DNA from: Paludibacteraceae bacterium
GTDB taxonomy: Bacteria; Bacteroidota; Bacteroidia; Bacteroidales; Paludibacteraceae
NCBI GenBank assembly: GCA_024400125.1
Contig: JAKSNG010000016.1
Coordinates: 1 to 46,360 of the forward strand
Direction: 5' to 3'
Length of the DNA stretch: 46,360 nucleotides
A program made the translations under genes and the position numbers. Below the pieces are notes generated by a model, which did no database searches, was not told the origin of the DNA, and saw nothing but the letters and a program-made list of their open reading frames with translations. Within the stretch, counting starts at the first letter, position 1. The number at the start of each line of letters is the position of its first letter. Below are positions 15,970 to 25,152 of the stretch, piece after piece.

Positions 15970-18900
15970 ATGCAAAACAAAGGACTTGTTCGAATTTTGG
16001 CACTGTGCTTTGCACTAGTATGTGCCTTCTATCTTTCGTTCAGCTTCGTGACTTCGCACTACAATAAACAAGCGAAGGAATATGCTGCCGGAGATGACGC
16101 AAAAGAGTATGCTTATTTAGACTCAATTGCTACCCAAAAAGTATGGTTTGGCTACACGCTGAAAGAATGCCGCGAGAAAGAAATCAACTTAGGTTTGGAC
16201 CTAAAGGGCGGTATGAACGTAACCATGGAAGTGTCCGTACCAGAGATTCTACGTGCGCTGAGCGGTTATAACACTTCAGACATCTTTAACCAAGCCATGG
16301 CATTGGCTCAAGAAAAACAGAAAAGTAGCGGAGCAGACTTCGTAACCCTGTTCATTGAGTCTTTCAAAGAAATTGATAAAAATGCTCAATTGTCTGCTGT
16401 ATTCTCAACGTTTGAGTTGAAAGACAAAGTGACCCTCAACTCCACCAACGAAGAGGTAGAAAAAGTCATCCGAGAAGAAGTGGATGGTGCTATCAATAAC
16501 TCATTCAACGTATTACGCACTCGTATCGACCGTTTTGGTGTGGTTCAACCCAATATTCAAAAGTTGTCACAACCTGGTCGTATCCTGATTGAATTGCCAG
16601 GTATTAAGGAGCCAGAACGTGTTCGTAAACTGCTTCAAGGTAGTGCTAACTTAGAGTTTTGGGAGACCTATGACTTTGCAGAGATTCTGCCACAGTTCGC
16701 ACAAATCAACAATGAATATGCGAAGTTGAATGCTGCTACAGCAGATGCACAGACCAAGCAAGAAGAGAAGAAAGAGGAAGTCAAATCCGAAAGCGAAGAC
16801 CTCAGCGATCTTATTGAAGATTTGGGCGCAGACAGCACTGCCGCAGAGCAAGCTGCAGCATTGGAGAACTACAAGAAAGCTAATCCTTTGTTCGCTATTC
16901 TCAACCCAAGCATTAACCAAGCAGGGCAAGCATTCCGTGGCCCAGTGGTTGGTATGGTTCACTACACCGATACTGCCAAGGTTAACGACATGCTGACATC
17001 AACCATAGCTAAACAAGTATTACCACGTGACCTCCGTCTCAAATGGACAGTCAAAGCGATTGACGAAGCAGGTTCTGTATATCAACTCGTAGCTCTGAAA
17101 GCACAACGTGACGGTCGCGCGTCCCTCGAAGGTGATGTCATCACAGACGCACGCGCAGATTTCTCACAATTGAGTGCATACGCAAACGTATCCATGTCAA
17201 TGAACGCAGAAGGCGCTAAGGCTTGGCAACGCATAACACGCGACAATATTGGCAAATCAATTGCTATCGTGTTGGATGGATATGTATATAGTTTCCCAAC
17301 CGTACAAAACGAAATCGCTGGCGGTAATAGTCAAATCACAGGTAACTTCACCGTGGAAGAAGCTAAGGACTTGGCTAACACCCTCAAATCTGGTAAGATG
17401 CCTGCCCCAGCTCGCATTATTCAAGAAGATGTTGTAGGTCCGTCTCTGGGTCATGAGGCTATTCAAAACGGTTTGTGGAGTTTTGTATTAGGCTTCCTAC
17501 TTATCCTCCTCTATATGATTTTCTATTATGGTTGGATTCCAGGTCTGATTGCCGATGCAGCATTGCTGTGCAACGTATTCCTGTTGGTAGGTTCACTTGC
17601 TTCATTTGGTGCCGTATTGACCTTGCCAGGTATTGCTGGTATCGTGTTAACAATGGGTATGGCAGTTGATGCGAATGTGCTTATTTACGAGCGCATTCGT
17701 GAGGAGATGAATGCAGGAAAGAACTTGCGCAAAGCCATTCAAGATGGTTTCCAAGGCGCTATCTCCGCCATTGTGGATGCCAACGTAACATCTTTCTTGA
17801 CTGGTGCTATCTTAGCTATCTTCGGTACGGGACCTATCAAAGGTTTCGCAGTAACATACATGATTGGTATTGTATCCAGCTTCTTGACTGCTGTGTTCAT
17901 CACCCGTCTGATGCTGGAGAGTTATGCTAAGAGAGAAAGTGCTAAAGAGTTGTCTTTCACCACTCGTTTGATGAAGAACTTCTTACAAAACAAGAATGCC
18001 GATTTCGTAGGTGTGCGCAAAGTGTTCTACGGAATTGCAGGTGTGCTGGTAGTTGTTGGAATCTTAGGACTGGACCCACACGTATTCGGCAAACTAAACT
18101 TAGGCATTGACTTCTCTGGTGGACGTAACTACATCGTTCGTTTCGCTCAAGATGTTAATACACAAGATGTAGAAAAAACACTCACCGACGCCTTCATGGC
18201 GCAAAACAAAGAAGGAGAGAACCTCTCCATGCGTGTTATCACGATTGGTGCACAAAACCAAATCCGTGTTTCTACAAACTTCCGTATCAATGACAACTCA
18301 GAGACATTGGATGATGAGATAGAGGCATTACTCTATGAAGGCTGCAAACCTTATCTGGATGAGAGTATCACGCTGGAGCAATTCAAATCTACTGAGATTA
18401 ACCCAGAAGTTGGTATTATGCAAAGTCAAAAAGTGGGTCCTGCTATTGCAGACGACATCACTACTTCAGCTATCATCGCTATTGTATGTGCATTGATTGG
18501 CATCTTCCTCTATATCTTGTTGCGTTTCCGCAACTTTGCATATTCAGTAGGTGCATTGACCGCATTGACACACGATACTATCTTGGTTTTGGGCTCGTAC
18601 GCTATTCTATGGAAGATTATGCCTTTCTCTATGGAGATTGACCAAGCGTTTATCGCAGCTATCCTGACCGTTATTGGTTACTCTATCAATGATACAGTGG
18701 TCATCTTTGACCGTGTGCGTGAGTACAATACGCTCTATCCTAAACGCGATAAAGCATTGAACATCGATGGTGCTATCAACGCAACATTAAGCCGTACGTT
18801 CTCAACATCTATGAGTACGTTAGTAGTCTTGCTCGCAATCTTCATCTTCGGTGGAGAGACAATACGTGGCTTCGTATTCGCACTGTTATTGGGCGTGATC

Positions 18901-18999
18901 GTTGGTACCTTCTCAAGTATGTGTATCGCACCTAACATCGCATACGAAATACAGAAAGTACAAGCTCGTCGTCGCGAGAAAAAGGCATTGAATAAATAA
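15970..18999 (+). CDS. secDF: Fused protein translocase subunit SecDF
   Basis: 1009 residues. SecD and SecF are joined in one chain, the usual Bacteroidota arrangement; it uses the proton gradient to pull secreted proteins through SecYEG. The SecD part runs from an N-terminal membrane helix through INLGLDLKGGMNVTMEV, a periplasmic P1 region with a Lys/Glu-rich insertion (about 250-290) and a membrane bundle with GMAVDANVLIYERIREE. The SecF part starts near residue 680 with LNLGIDFSGGRNYIVRF and ends with IGYSINDTVVIFDRVREYN. The DxN motif (Asp-Ala-Asn) and INDTVVIFDR are both intact. It feeds substrates that the T9SS later moves across the outer membrane. Confidence 0.97.
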   Translation: MQNKGLVRILALCFALVCAFYLSFSFVTSHYNKQAKEYAAGDDAKEYAYLDSIATQKVWFGYTLKECREKEINLGLDLKGGMNVTMEVSVPEILRALSGYNTSDIFNQAMALAQEKQKSSGADFVTLFIESFKEIDKNAQLSAVFSTFELKDKVTLNSTNEEVEKVIREEVDGAINNSFNVLRTRIDRFGVVQPNIQKLSQPGRILIELPGIKEPERVRKLLQGSANLEFWETYDFAEILPQFAQINNEYAKLNAATADAQTKQEEKKEEVKSESEDLSDLIEDLGADSTAAEQAAALENYKKANPLFAILNPSINQAGQAFRGPVVGMVHYTDTAKVNDMLTSTIAKQVLPRDLRLKWTVKAIDEAGSVYQLVALKAQRDGRASLEGDVITDARADFSQLSAYANVSMSMNAEGAKAWQRITRDNIGKSIAIVLDGYVYSFPTVQNEIAGGNSQITGNFTVEEAKDLANTLKSGKMPAPARIIQEDVVGPSLGHEAIQNGLWSFVLGFLLILLYMIFYYGWIPGLIADAALLCNVFLLVGSLASFGAVLTLPGIAGIVLTMGMAVDANVLIYERIREEMNAGKNLRKAIQDGFQGAISAIVDANVTSFLTGAILAIFGTGPIKGFAVTYMIGIVSSFLTAVFITRLMLESYAKRESAKELSFTTRLMKNFLQNKNADFVGVRKVFYGIAGVLVVVGILGLDPHVFGKLNLGIDFSGGRNYIVRFAQDVNTQDVEKTLTDAFMAQNKEGENLSMRVITIGAQNQIRVSTNFRINDNSETLDDEIEALLYEGCKPYLDESITLEQFKSTEINPEVGIMQSQKVGPAIADDITTSAIIAIVCALIGIFLYILLRFRNFAYSVGALTALTHDTILVLGSYAILWKIMPFSMEIDQAFIAAILTVIGYSINDTVVIFDRVREYNTLYPKRDKALNIDGAINATLSRTFSTSMSTLVVLLAIFIFGGETIRGFVFALLLGVIVGTFSSMCIAPNIAYEIQKVQARRREKKALNK

Positions 19000-19027
19000 A
19001 TCGCGCGCACACGCACGTAAATAAAAC

Positions 19028-19055
19028 AAGGAGTCGAGCTTCGGCTCGGCTCCTT
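19028..19055. terminator. UUCG-capped hairpin between secDF and clpP
   Basis: AAGGAGTCGAGC (19028-19039) and GCTCGGCTCCTT (19044-19055) form a 12-bp stem (one wobble) capped by TTCG. Only a short T-poor tail (ATTATATAG) follows, so termination toward clpP may be partial; clpP starts 20 nt downstream with no clear promoter of its own. Confidence 0.65.
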
Positions 19056-19075
19056 ATTATATAGTTGAAAGAGTT

Positions 19076-19762
19076 ATGAAAAACGATTTCTTACAGTTTG
19101 CCACTGCACAAGGTCTCAACTCCATGCACGTGGAGAAAGTAATGAATGAAGCCCATTCACAAGTCATTCGTGATAACTACATCAGTCCATCCATCTTAGA
19201 GGAACGACAACTGAACGTGACTCAAATGGACGTGTTCTCTCGATTAATGATGGACCGTATCATCTTCTTGGGCACTGAAATCAATGACTACACTGCCAAC
19301 GTCATTCAGGCACAGTTGCTGTACCTGGACTCCGCAGACAATGACCGCGATATCAGTATCTATCTCAACACCCCTGGAGGTAGTGTATATGCAGGATTAG
19401 GAATCTACGACACTATGCAGTTTGTTAAATCACGTGTTGCCACTATCTGTACCGGTTTAGCAGCCTCTATGGGAGCTGTTCTACTCGTGGCAGGAGAAAA
19501 AAACATGCGTGCAGCATTACCACATAGCCGAGTTATGATTCATCAACCACTCGGCGGAATACAAGGACAAGCTTCCGACATCGAAATAACAGCCAGAGAG
19601 ATTCTTAAACTCAAAGATGAACTCTATCAAATCATTGCCGACCACTCGGGTCAAACCATTGAGCATATTCGTCAAGATGCCGACCGCGACCATTGGATGA
19701 CAGCGAAAGAAGCATTAGATTATGGTATGATTGACCGCATTTACACACGTAAGGGAGAATAA
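19076..19762 (+). CDS. clpP: ATP-dependent Clp protease proteolytic subunit
   Basis: 228 residues. ClpP forms the tetradecameric serine-protease chamber that degrades proteins unfolded by ClpX. Catalytic Ser131 ([11 protein letters not shown]) and His156 ([10 protein letters not shown]) are visible, with the catalytic Asp expected near 205 (DADRDHW). It has a 45-residue N-terminal extension before [23 protein letters not shown]; the E. coli protein has a shorter propeptide. clpX begins 2 nt after its stop. Confidence 0.97.
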   Translation: MKNDFLQFATAQGLNSMHVEKVMNEAHSQVIRDNYISPSILEERQLNVTQMDVFSRLMMDRIIFLGTEINDYTANVIQAQLLYLDSADNDRDISIYLNTPGGSVYAGLGIYDTMQFVKSRVATICTGLAASMGAVLLVAGEKNMRAALPHSRVMIHQPLGGIQGQASDIEITAREILKLKDELYQIIADHSGQTIEHIRQDADRDHWMTAKEALDYGMIDRIYTRKGE

Positions 19763-19764
19763 TA

Positions 19765-21006
19765 ATGGCAAGAAATAGCAAAACCGATAAATGTTCCTTC
19801 TGCGGAGAAGGTAACCTTCCTTTGTTCCAAGGAGCAGATGGTGCTTTTATCTGCTCTGATTGCATTGAGACTGCCCACAAAATCATCCAAGACTCCATTG
19901 CATCAGAAGCCAAGGCAGAAAAACTGGACCAGTTGTCCTTTTCTAATCTGCCCAAACCAACAGATATCAAAAAATTTCTCGACCAATATGTGATTGGACA
20001 AGATGAGGCTAAAAAATACTTATCCGTAGCCGTGTACAATCATTACAAGAGATTGTTACAACCCAAAGACGATGGAATAGAGATTGAGAAATCAAACATC
20101 GTTATGGTAGGTTCAACAGGTACAGGCAAGACATTGATGGCACGCACCATCGCCAAGATGCTATCCGTTCCATTCACCATTGTAGATGCTACGGTATTAA
20201 CTGAAGCTGGGTATGTGGGAGAAGATGTAGAATCGCTATTAGTACGCCTGTTACAAGAAGCGAACTACGACGTCGAACGCGCAGAAAAAGGTATAGTCTT
20301 TATTGATGAAATCGACAAGATTGCGCGCAAGTCAGATAATCCCAGTATCACTCGTGATGTCAGTGGCGAAGGTGTGCAACAAGGCTTGCTTAAACTATTA
20401 GAAGGCAGCGTCGTCAATGTACCACCACAAGGCGGTCGCAAACATCCGGAACAAGAGTTTATCCATGTCAATACCCAAAACATCTTATTCATCTGTGGAG
20501 GTGCTTTTGACGGGATAGAGCGCAAAATAGCCCAACGACTCAATACACAAGTGGTTGGTTTTGATGCCTCGCTCAAAACGCAGAAAATAGACAAGAACGA
20601 CTTGCTCAAATACATCGCTCCACAAGATCTCAAATCGTTTGGACTAATTCCAGAGATTATTGGTCGGTTACCGATTATAACATACCTCAAACCGTTAGAT
20701 CGAGAAGCACTACGAAACATATTAGTTCAGCCTAAAAATGCCATCACTAAGCAATATCAGAAACTCTTAGGCATGGATGGTGTACAACTAACATTCGAGA
20801 ATGAAGCGCTGGACTATATCGTTGATAAAGCTATCGAGTTCAAGTTAGGCGCGCGCGGCTTACGTAGCCTCACCGAAACCATTATGATGGACATTATGTA
20901 CGAGGTTCCCACCAAAAAAGAGCAAACATCGTTCGTCATCACACGCGCACTGGCTGAGGAAAAAATTGCTCAAGCCGACCGACTCAAACTTCAAAACGCC
21001 ATCTAA
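19765..21006 (+). CDS. clpX: ClpX ATPase, unfoldase subunit of ClpXP
   Basis: 413 residues. The N-terminal four-Cys zinc-binding domain (CSFCGEG, then ICSDCIE) binds adaptors and substrates. The AAA+ core has Walker A GSTGTGKT (116-123), Walker [10 protein letters not shown], sensor R-rich segments and the pore/RKH-type loops. It translocates substrates into ClpP. Its stop TAA overlaps the ATG of the next gene (TAATG at 21004-21008), implying coupled translation. Confidence 0.98.
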   Translation: MARNSKTDKCSFCGEGNLPLFQGADGAFICSDCIETAHKIIQDSIASEAKAEKLDQLSFSNLPKPTDIKKFLDQYVIGQDEAKKYLSVAVYNHYKRLLQPKDDGIEIEKSNIVMVGSTGTGKTLMARTIAKMLSVPFTIVDATVLTEAGYVGEDVESLLVRLLQEANYDVERAEKGIVFIDEIDKIARKSDNPSITRDVSGEGVQQGLLKLLEGSVVNVPPQGGRKHPEQEFIHVNTQNILFICGGAFDGIERKIAQRLNTQVVGFDASLKTQKIDKNDLLKYIAPQDLKSFGLIPEIIGRLPIITYLKPLDREALRNILVQPKNAITKQYQKLLGMDGVQLTFENEALDYIVDKAIEFKLGARGLRSLTETIMMDIMYEVPTKKEQTSFVITRALAEEKIAQADRLKLQNAI

Positions 21007-21788
21007 TGAACGCAATTGTTCTACATAGTGTTGTACCTGTACGCCAAACAGCAAGTGAACGTAGTGAACAAGTAACCCAATTGCTCTTTGCACAAACGGT
21101 CACAATTTTAGAACGACAACCTCGTTGGACTCGTATCCGTTATGAGGCAGATGGACAAGAAGGATGGGTGGATGAAAAGATGATTGTGCCAATGACTGAT
21201 GAAGAATCTAAACAGGTAGCGGCATATACCAACAATGCTATTGTTAAAATGCCCATGGCGTATGCCGTGAGCGAAAATAATGGACAAACTATCCCATTAA
21301 CTGCAGGGACACGGTTGCCCAACTACCAAGATGGGCATTTTACCATCTTGGGAGTAGCTTTTCAGGTAGATCCTGTTATGGTGGCAGAGCGACCTATAGC
21401 TATGAACGCCACCAACCTAATGCACACCGTGCGGTTCTTCCTTAACATACCTTACCTATGGGGAGGAAAAAATGCGATGGGAATGGACTGCTCGGGATTT
21501 ACACAAATTATTCATACCATCTTTGGTCATTCATTGTTGCGCAACGCGTCTGAACAAGCGCGACAAGGGAAAGTTGTACATCAACTGTGCGAGGCTCAAG
21601 CAGGAGACTTGGCTTTCTTCGATCACGAAGATGGACGTATCAGCCACGTGGGTATTCTATTAGATTGCGAACGCATCATCCATTGCTCAGGCCGAGTAAA
21701 AGTAGAGAAGATAGACCAAAATGGCATCTTCTCTAATGAACCGAATGTGGGCTATACGCACCACTTGGTATCTATCCGCCGAATCTAA
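21006..21788 (+). CDS. NlpC/P60 cell-wall peptidase with SH3 domains
   Basis: 260 residues. SH3-like domains span the first ~130 residues (RQTASERSEQVTQLLF; RYEADGQEGWVDEKMIV). The papain-like NlpC/P60 domain has Cys162 (GMDCSGFTQII), His214 (GRISHVGILLD) and His226 (RIIHCSG). This architecture is that of gamma-D-glutamyl-L-diamino-acid endopeptidases that trim murein peptides. There is no signal peptide, so it may act in the cytosol on recycled peptides. It overlaps clpX by 1 nt and faces efp tail to tail with a 3-nt gap. Confidence 0.9.
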   Translation: MNAIVLHSVVPVRQTASERSEQVTQLLFAQTVTILERQPRWTRIRYEADGQEGWVDEKMIVPMTDEESKQVAAYTNNAIVKMPMAYAVSENNGQTIPLTAGTRLPNYQDGHFTILGVAFQVDPVMVAERPIAMNATNLMHTVRFFLNIPYLWGGKNAMGMDCSGFTQIIHTIFGHSLLRNASEQARQGKVVHQLCEAQAGDLAFFDHEDGRISHVGILLDCERIIHCSGRVKVEKIDQNGIFSNEPNVGYTHHLVSIRRI

Positions 21789-21791
21789 CGA

Positions 21792-22355
21792 TTAGCGTAC
21801 GCGCTCGCAATAACTACCGTCGCGGGTATCTACGCGAATAACTTCACCTTCATTACAGAACAAAGGTACGCGAATCTCTGCACCTGTCTCTAATTTAGCA
21901 GGCTTTAAGGTGTTGGTAGCGGTATCGCCCTTCAGACCAGGTTCGGTGTAAGCAATCACTAATTCAACTTTAGTAGGCAATTCTGCAAAAAGAACTGTCT
22001 CTGTGGAAGCATCGCTCACAACATCGCAAACCATACCTTCCTTCAGGAAATCTACACCAGTTATTAGATCATGAGCGATAGGAACTTGCTCAAAGGTCTC
22101 TTGATTCATGAAGATGTAATCTTCACCCTCCTTATACAAGTACTGATGAGGACGACGCTCTACGCGTACATCTTCCAATTTCTCACTGATGTCAAAACGA
22201 CGATCTAAGACACGACCATCTACTACATCTTTCATCTTCACGCGCATAAAAGTGTTACCTTTACCTGGTTTCACATGAAGAAACTCAATTACGAAATACA
22301 AACGGCCATCCAAACGAATACATACGCCGTTCTTAATGTCTTGTGAATTAATCAT
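21792..22355 (-). CDS. efp: Translation elongation factor P
   Basis: 187 residues, normal length. EF-P binds stalled ribosomes between the P and E sites and promotes peptide bonds at consecutive prolines. It has three OB-like domains; the tip loop HVKPGKGNTF carries Lys32, the position modified or used to reach the peptidyl-transferase centre. The C-terminus (TGAEIRVPLFCNEGEVIRVDTRDGSY) is characteristic. Its promoter is at 22407-22438 and it is divergent from marC. Confidence 0.98.
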   Translation of the reverse strand: MINSQDIKNGVCIRLDGRLYFVIEFLHVKPGKGNTFMRVKMKDVVDGRVLDRRFDISEKLEDVRVERRPHQYLYKEGEDYIFMNQETFEQVPIAHDLITGVDFLKEGMVCDVVSDASTETVLFAELPTKVELVIAYTEPGLKGDTATNTLKPAKLETGAEIRVPLFCNEGEVIRVDTRDGSYCERVR

Positions 22356-22406
22356 AATGATGGTATATTTTTAGTAAAAAATAAGCATTTCTCACATTTC
22401 AGCGTG

Positions 22407-22438
22407 CAAAGATAAGAAAAAAAAACGAAATATCCAAA
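22407..22438 (-). promoter_or_regulatory. Promoter of efp
   Basis: On the minus strand: TTTG (CAAA at 22435-22438), 20 nt, TATCTTTG (CAAAGATA at 22407-22414). It lies back to back with the marC promoter; the two -33 elements are 4 nt apart. Confidence 0.8.
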
Positions 22439-22442
22439 AAGA

Positions 22443-22474
22443 TTTGCATATTTGCTCATTTTTTTGTACCTTTG
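22443..22474 (+). promoter_or_regulatory. Promoter of marC-queG-rpiB-radical SAM operon
   Basis: TTTG 22443-22446, 20 nt, TACCTTTG 22467-22474. It decides the marC start: an in-frame ATG at 22452 lies upstream of the predicted transcription start. Confidence 0.85.
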
Positions 22475-22493
22475 CGCCAAAATTTTAACTATT

Positions 22494-23105
22494 ATGAGTG
22501 ATTTTATTTTATCTTGCAGCCGTTTTTTAGGCGAATTGGACATTTGGCAGGTAGTTTCGTCATTTGTCTTTTTGATTGCTATTATTGACCCATTTGGTAA
22601 CATTCCTATCACCATATCCATGGAGCAGAAGGGCATCAAGATTAGCGCATGGAGAGTGTGCTTAGCGAGCATTATTATTTTGGTAACATTCCTCTTCTTA
22701 GGTGAGTGGGTATTAAAGTTATTCAATGTACAGATAGAATATTTCGCCGTTGCCGGTGGATTCATCATTTTCTTGATGTCATTAGAGATGATTTTAGATG
22801 TCGTTATCTTCCAGCCAACCGAATTTAGCGGTAGCGGATCTATTGTTCCATTGGCATTTCCAATGTATGCTGGACCTGGGGCATTCACTGCACTACTATC
22901 CATCACAGCTGAATACACCATTGCCAGCTTACTTGTCTCACTTGTATGCTGCATATTAGTTCTATATCTCGTACTAATTGGCACACACTGGCTCACCAAA
23001 TACTTGGGTCAGACCTCGTTGTATATCATCCGTAAATTCTTTGGCATCATTGTGTTAGCCATTTCTTGTAAACTGATGTTTGGCAACTTAGCTGCCATCT
23101 TTTAA
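22494..23105 (+). CDS. marC: MarC-family integral membrane protein
   Basis: 203 residues with six hydrophobic segments. The first loop carries IAIIDPFGNIPITISM, the family signature (DPxGNxPxF-like), and the second half has FPMYAGPGAFTALLSI, the matching GPG motif. The biochemical function of MarC/UPF0056 proteins is unknown; early claims of a role in multidrug resistance were not upheld. I start it at ATG 22494, not 22452, because the promoter lies between. Its stop overlaps the queG ATG by one base. Confidence 0.88.
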   Translation: MSDFILSCSRFLGELDIWQVVSSFVFLIAIIDPFGNIPITISMEQKGIKISAWRVCLASIIILVTFLFLGEWVLKLFNVQIEYFAVAGGFIIFLMSLEMILDVVIFQPTEFSGSGSIVPLAFPMYAGPGAFTALLSITAEYTIASLLVSLVCCILVLYLVLIGTHWLTKYLGQTSLYIIRKFFGIIVLAISCKLMFGNLAAIF

Positions 23106-23803
23106 TGGATGCACACACCATACAACAAATAGCCGCCGAAGTGGGATTAGACGATTGTGGCTTAGTAGCGGCACATCGACGGGAAGCCGATGCAACTTTT
23201 ATGAACGATTGGGTGGCAAAAGGATTGCACGGCAATATGTCTTATTTGGAACGAAATCAAGAATTGCGATATGACCCGCGACAATTGGTAACTGGAGCAC
23301 AAACCATCGTAATAGGAGTGCTCACGTATGCCCATTCGGGGCATGATTACCATCGTACGATGAAATCGGCACTTTATGAACTTGAAAAACGGCTTGTCGA
23401 GGAAGATTTGCGTTGCGGTGGCAACGGAAAACTGACAAACGAAAATCAGCAACACGTGTTCTGTGATTCTGCACCTTTCTTGGAACGCGCATGGGCGGTG
23501 GAAGCAGGATTAGGATTTATTGGGAAGAACCATCAGCTGATACACACACGTTTAGGGTCTATGATACATGTAGGAGAATTAGTACTCAATGTACCCGTAC
23601 AAATAGATTCTCCACATCCGTTATCTTCCCGCTGTGGCTCGTGCACACGATGCATCGAAGCCTGTCCAGGACAAGCATTGGGAAATCAAGAATGGGATGC
23701 CAGAAAATGCGTGGCATACATCACACACCATTGTTTAAATTGTCAACTAATTTGTCCATATAATGAAAGCATTCAACGAAATGAAAATCGCCCTTGCATC
23801 TGA
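23105..23803 (+). CDS. queG: Compact epoxyqueuosine reductase
   Basis: 232 residues, while QueG is usually about 310-380. QueG reduces epoxyqueuosine to queuosine in tRNA anticodons using cobalamin and two 4Fe-4S clusters. Present: the active-site Asp region (FCDSAPFLERAWAVEAGLGF), cluster 1 (CGSCTRCIEACP) and cluster 2 cysteines (KCVAYITHHCLNCQLICPYN). About 20-25 residues normally separating KCISYLT from GCDxCQ are missing, and the protein stops soon after cluster 2, lacking the C-terminal helical repeats that help bind tRNA. All eight ligating Cys are kept, so activity is plausible. It overlaps rpiB by 23 nt. Confidence 0.85.
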   Translation: MDAHTIQQIAAEVGLDDCGLVAAHRREADATFMNDWVAKGLHGNMSYLERNQELRYDPRQLVTGAQTIVIGVLTYAHSGHDYHRTMKSALYELEKRLVEEDLRCGGNGKLTNENQQHVFCDSAPFLERAWAVEAGLGFIGKNHQLIHTRLGSMIHVGELVLNVPVQIDSPHPLSSRCGSCTRCIEACPGQALGNQEWDARKCVAYITHHCLNCQLICPYNESIQRNENRPCI

Positions 23804-24212
23804 TCATGCGGGCTACAACCTCAAACAAGAGGTAATGAAGTATTTGCGCGAACAAGGCGCAGCGTTAAACGACTTCGGCTGCTACTCTACCGATAGTTGC
23901 GACTATCCAGACTTTGCACACCCAATGGCAGCTGCCGTAGAAAACGGTGAGTACGATTTTGGTATCACCATTTGCTCCACTGGCAATGGAATCTGCATTA
24001 CAGCGAACAAACATCAAGGTATTCGCGCTGCCCTCTGTTGGGACGTTCCATTGGCTGATTTTGCCCGTCGCCACAACAATGCCAATGTGTTAGGAATGCC
24101 TGCTAATTACATTTCGGTTGAGACAGCATTAGCCATTGTACAACAGTTCTTTACGACCGATTTTGAGGGAGGCCGCCACGAGCGTCGTGTCAATAAGATT
24201 CCTGTGGCATAG
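23781..24212 (+). CDS. rpiB: Ribose-5-phosphate isomerase B
   Basis: 143 residues from ATG 23781. It interconverts ribose 5-phosphate and ribulose 5-phosphate in the pentose phosphate pathway. LacAB/RpiB signatures: MKIALASDHAGYNLK, DYPDFAHPMA, ICSTGNGICITANKH with the catalytic Cys, and RRHNNANVLGMP. I prefer 23781 over the in-frame ATG at 23763 because the family starts directly with the first beta strand. It sits inside the marC operon, overlapping queG. Confidence 0.95.
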   Translation: MKIALASDHAGYNLKQEVMKYLREQGAALNDFGCYSTDSCDYPDFAHPMAAAVENGEYDFGITICSTGNGICITANKHQGIRAALCWDVPLADFARRHNNANVLGMPANYISVETALAIVQQFFTTDFEGGRHERRVNKIPVA

Positions 24213-25152
24213 AATCATAAACCTGCTTCGCGCAGCGTTTTCTTACGCACTATCTCTTATTGGGATAGTGCGCGTTCATCATGGACCAACGTTTGTCTCT
24301 ATTGAACCTGCAAATTTTTGTCAATTACATTGCCCTGAATGTCCTGTAGGACAAAGAGACTCCAAAAGTTCACAACACACCATACTCACACTTGACTCTT
24401 TCAAACATATCTTGGAGCAGGTACAAGCATACTGTCACACCATTCAGTTTTTCTTTCAAGGAGAACCGCTACTGAATCCCGACATACCACAGATGATTGC
24501 GCTGGCACATCAACGAGGGATTTACACCATCGTATCAACCAATGCACAATTGCTCACTCCTCTAATGGCACAGCAACTTTTGGAAGCTGGACTAAGTCGT
24601 ATTATCGTCTCTATAGACGGAATGAGCGAAGACAGTTATCGTGCCTATCGAGTAGGAGGTAGCCTACACAAGGCTTTGGATGGATTAACCTTTCTGCGAC
24701 AAGCAAAAGACCAACTTCATGCTCGCACGCATATTGAGTTACAAGTTTTACGTCTACGCAGCAATGAACATGAGTGGAAAGCGATGAAACATCAGTACCA
24801 AACAATGGGCGCAGATTCTCTAACCTTCAAAACAGCACAATTATACGATTATAAGCACGGAAATTCATTGATGCCAACCAATGAGCGTTATTCGCGTTAT
24901 ACTCGTCAGAAAGATGGGACCTACACCCTCAAACACCCACACACACATAGTTGCCATCGCCTTTGGACAGGTGCTGTCATTACTACAACAGGAGAGTTAT
25001 TGCCTTGCTGCTTTGACAAAGCGAAACAGTTCAGTTACGGTAATGTATTCGAACAGCCGTTGATTACACTCTATCAAAGCGAAAAAGCCAACCACTTCCG
25101 TCGCCAGCTTCTTCAATCAAAATTTAATTTATCTATCTGCAAAAACTGTTAA
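24187..25152 (+). CDS. Radical SAM/SPASM-domain protein
   Basis: Radical SAM enzyme with the cluster motif C-x3-C-x2-C in NFCQLHCPECPVG, glycine-rich QGEPLLNP, and ISTN/IVSIDG-type barrel motifs. A C-terminal SPASM-like extension carries cysteines (HSCHRLW, LLPCCFD, LSICKNC) that would bind extra Fe-S clusters. Such proteins modify peptides or small molecules; the substrate is not predictable and no precursor peptide gene is nearby. The only ATG is at 24136, which would overlap rpiB by 77 nt; GTG 24187 gives a 26-nt overlap and a normal N-terminus, so I chose it. The TTAA at 25149-25152 supplies stop codons to both this gene and the opposing one. Confidence 0.85.
   Translation: MSIRFLWHRIINLLRAAFSYALSLIGIVRVHHGPTFVSIEPANFCQLHCPECPVGQRDSKSSQHTILTLDSFKHILEQVQAYCHTIQFFFQGEPLLNPDIPQMIALAHQRGIYTIVSTNAQLLTPLMAQQLLEAGLSRIIVSIDGMSEDSYRAYRVGGSLHKALDGLTFLRQAKDQLHARTHIELQVLRLRSNEHEWKAMKHQYQTMGADSLTFKTAQLYDYKHGNSLMPTNERYSRYTRQKDGTYTLKHPHTHSCHRLWTGAVITTTGELLPCCFDKAKQFSYGNVFEQPLITLYQSEKANHFRRQLLQSKFNLSICKNC

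Noticed and set aside
22452..22493. Upstream in-frame ATG for marC
   Set aside because: It lies inside the TTTG-N20-TACCTTTG promoter, upstream of the expected transcription start.
24136..24186. ATG-started N-terminal extension of the radical SAM gene
   Set aside because: It would overlap rpiB by 77 nt; GTG 24187 gives a usual N-terminus. This is not certain and an N-terminal peptide would decide it.
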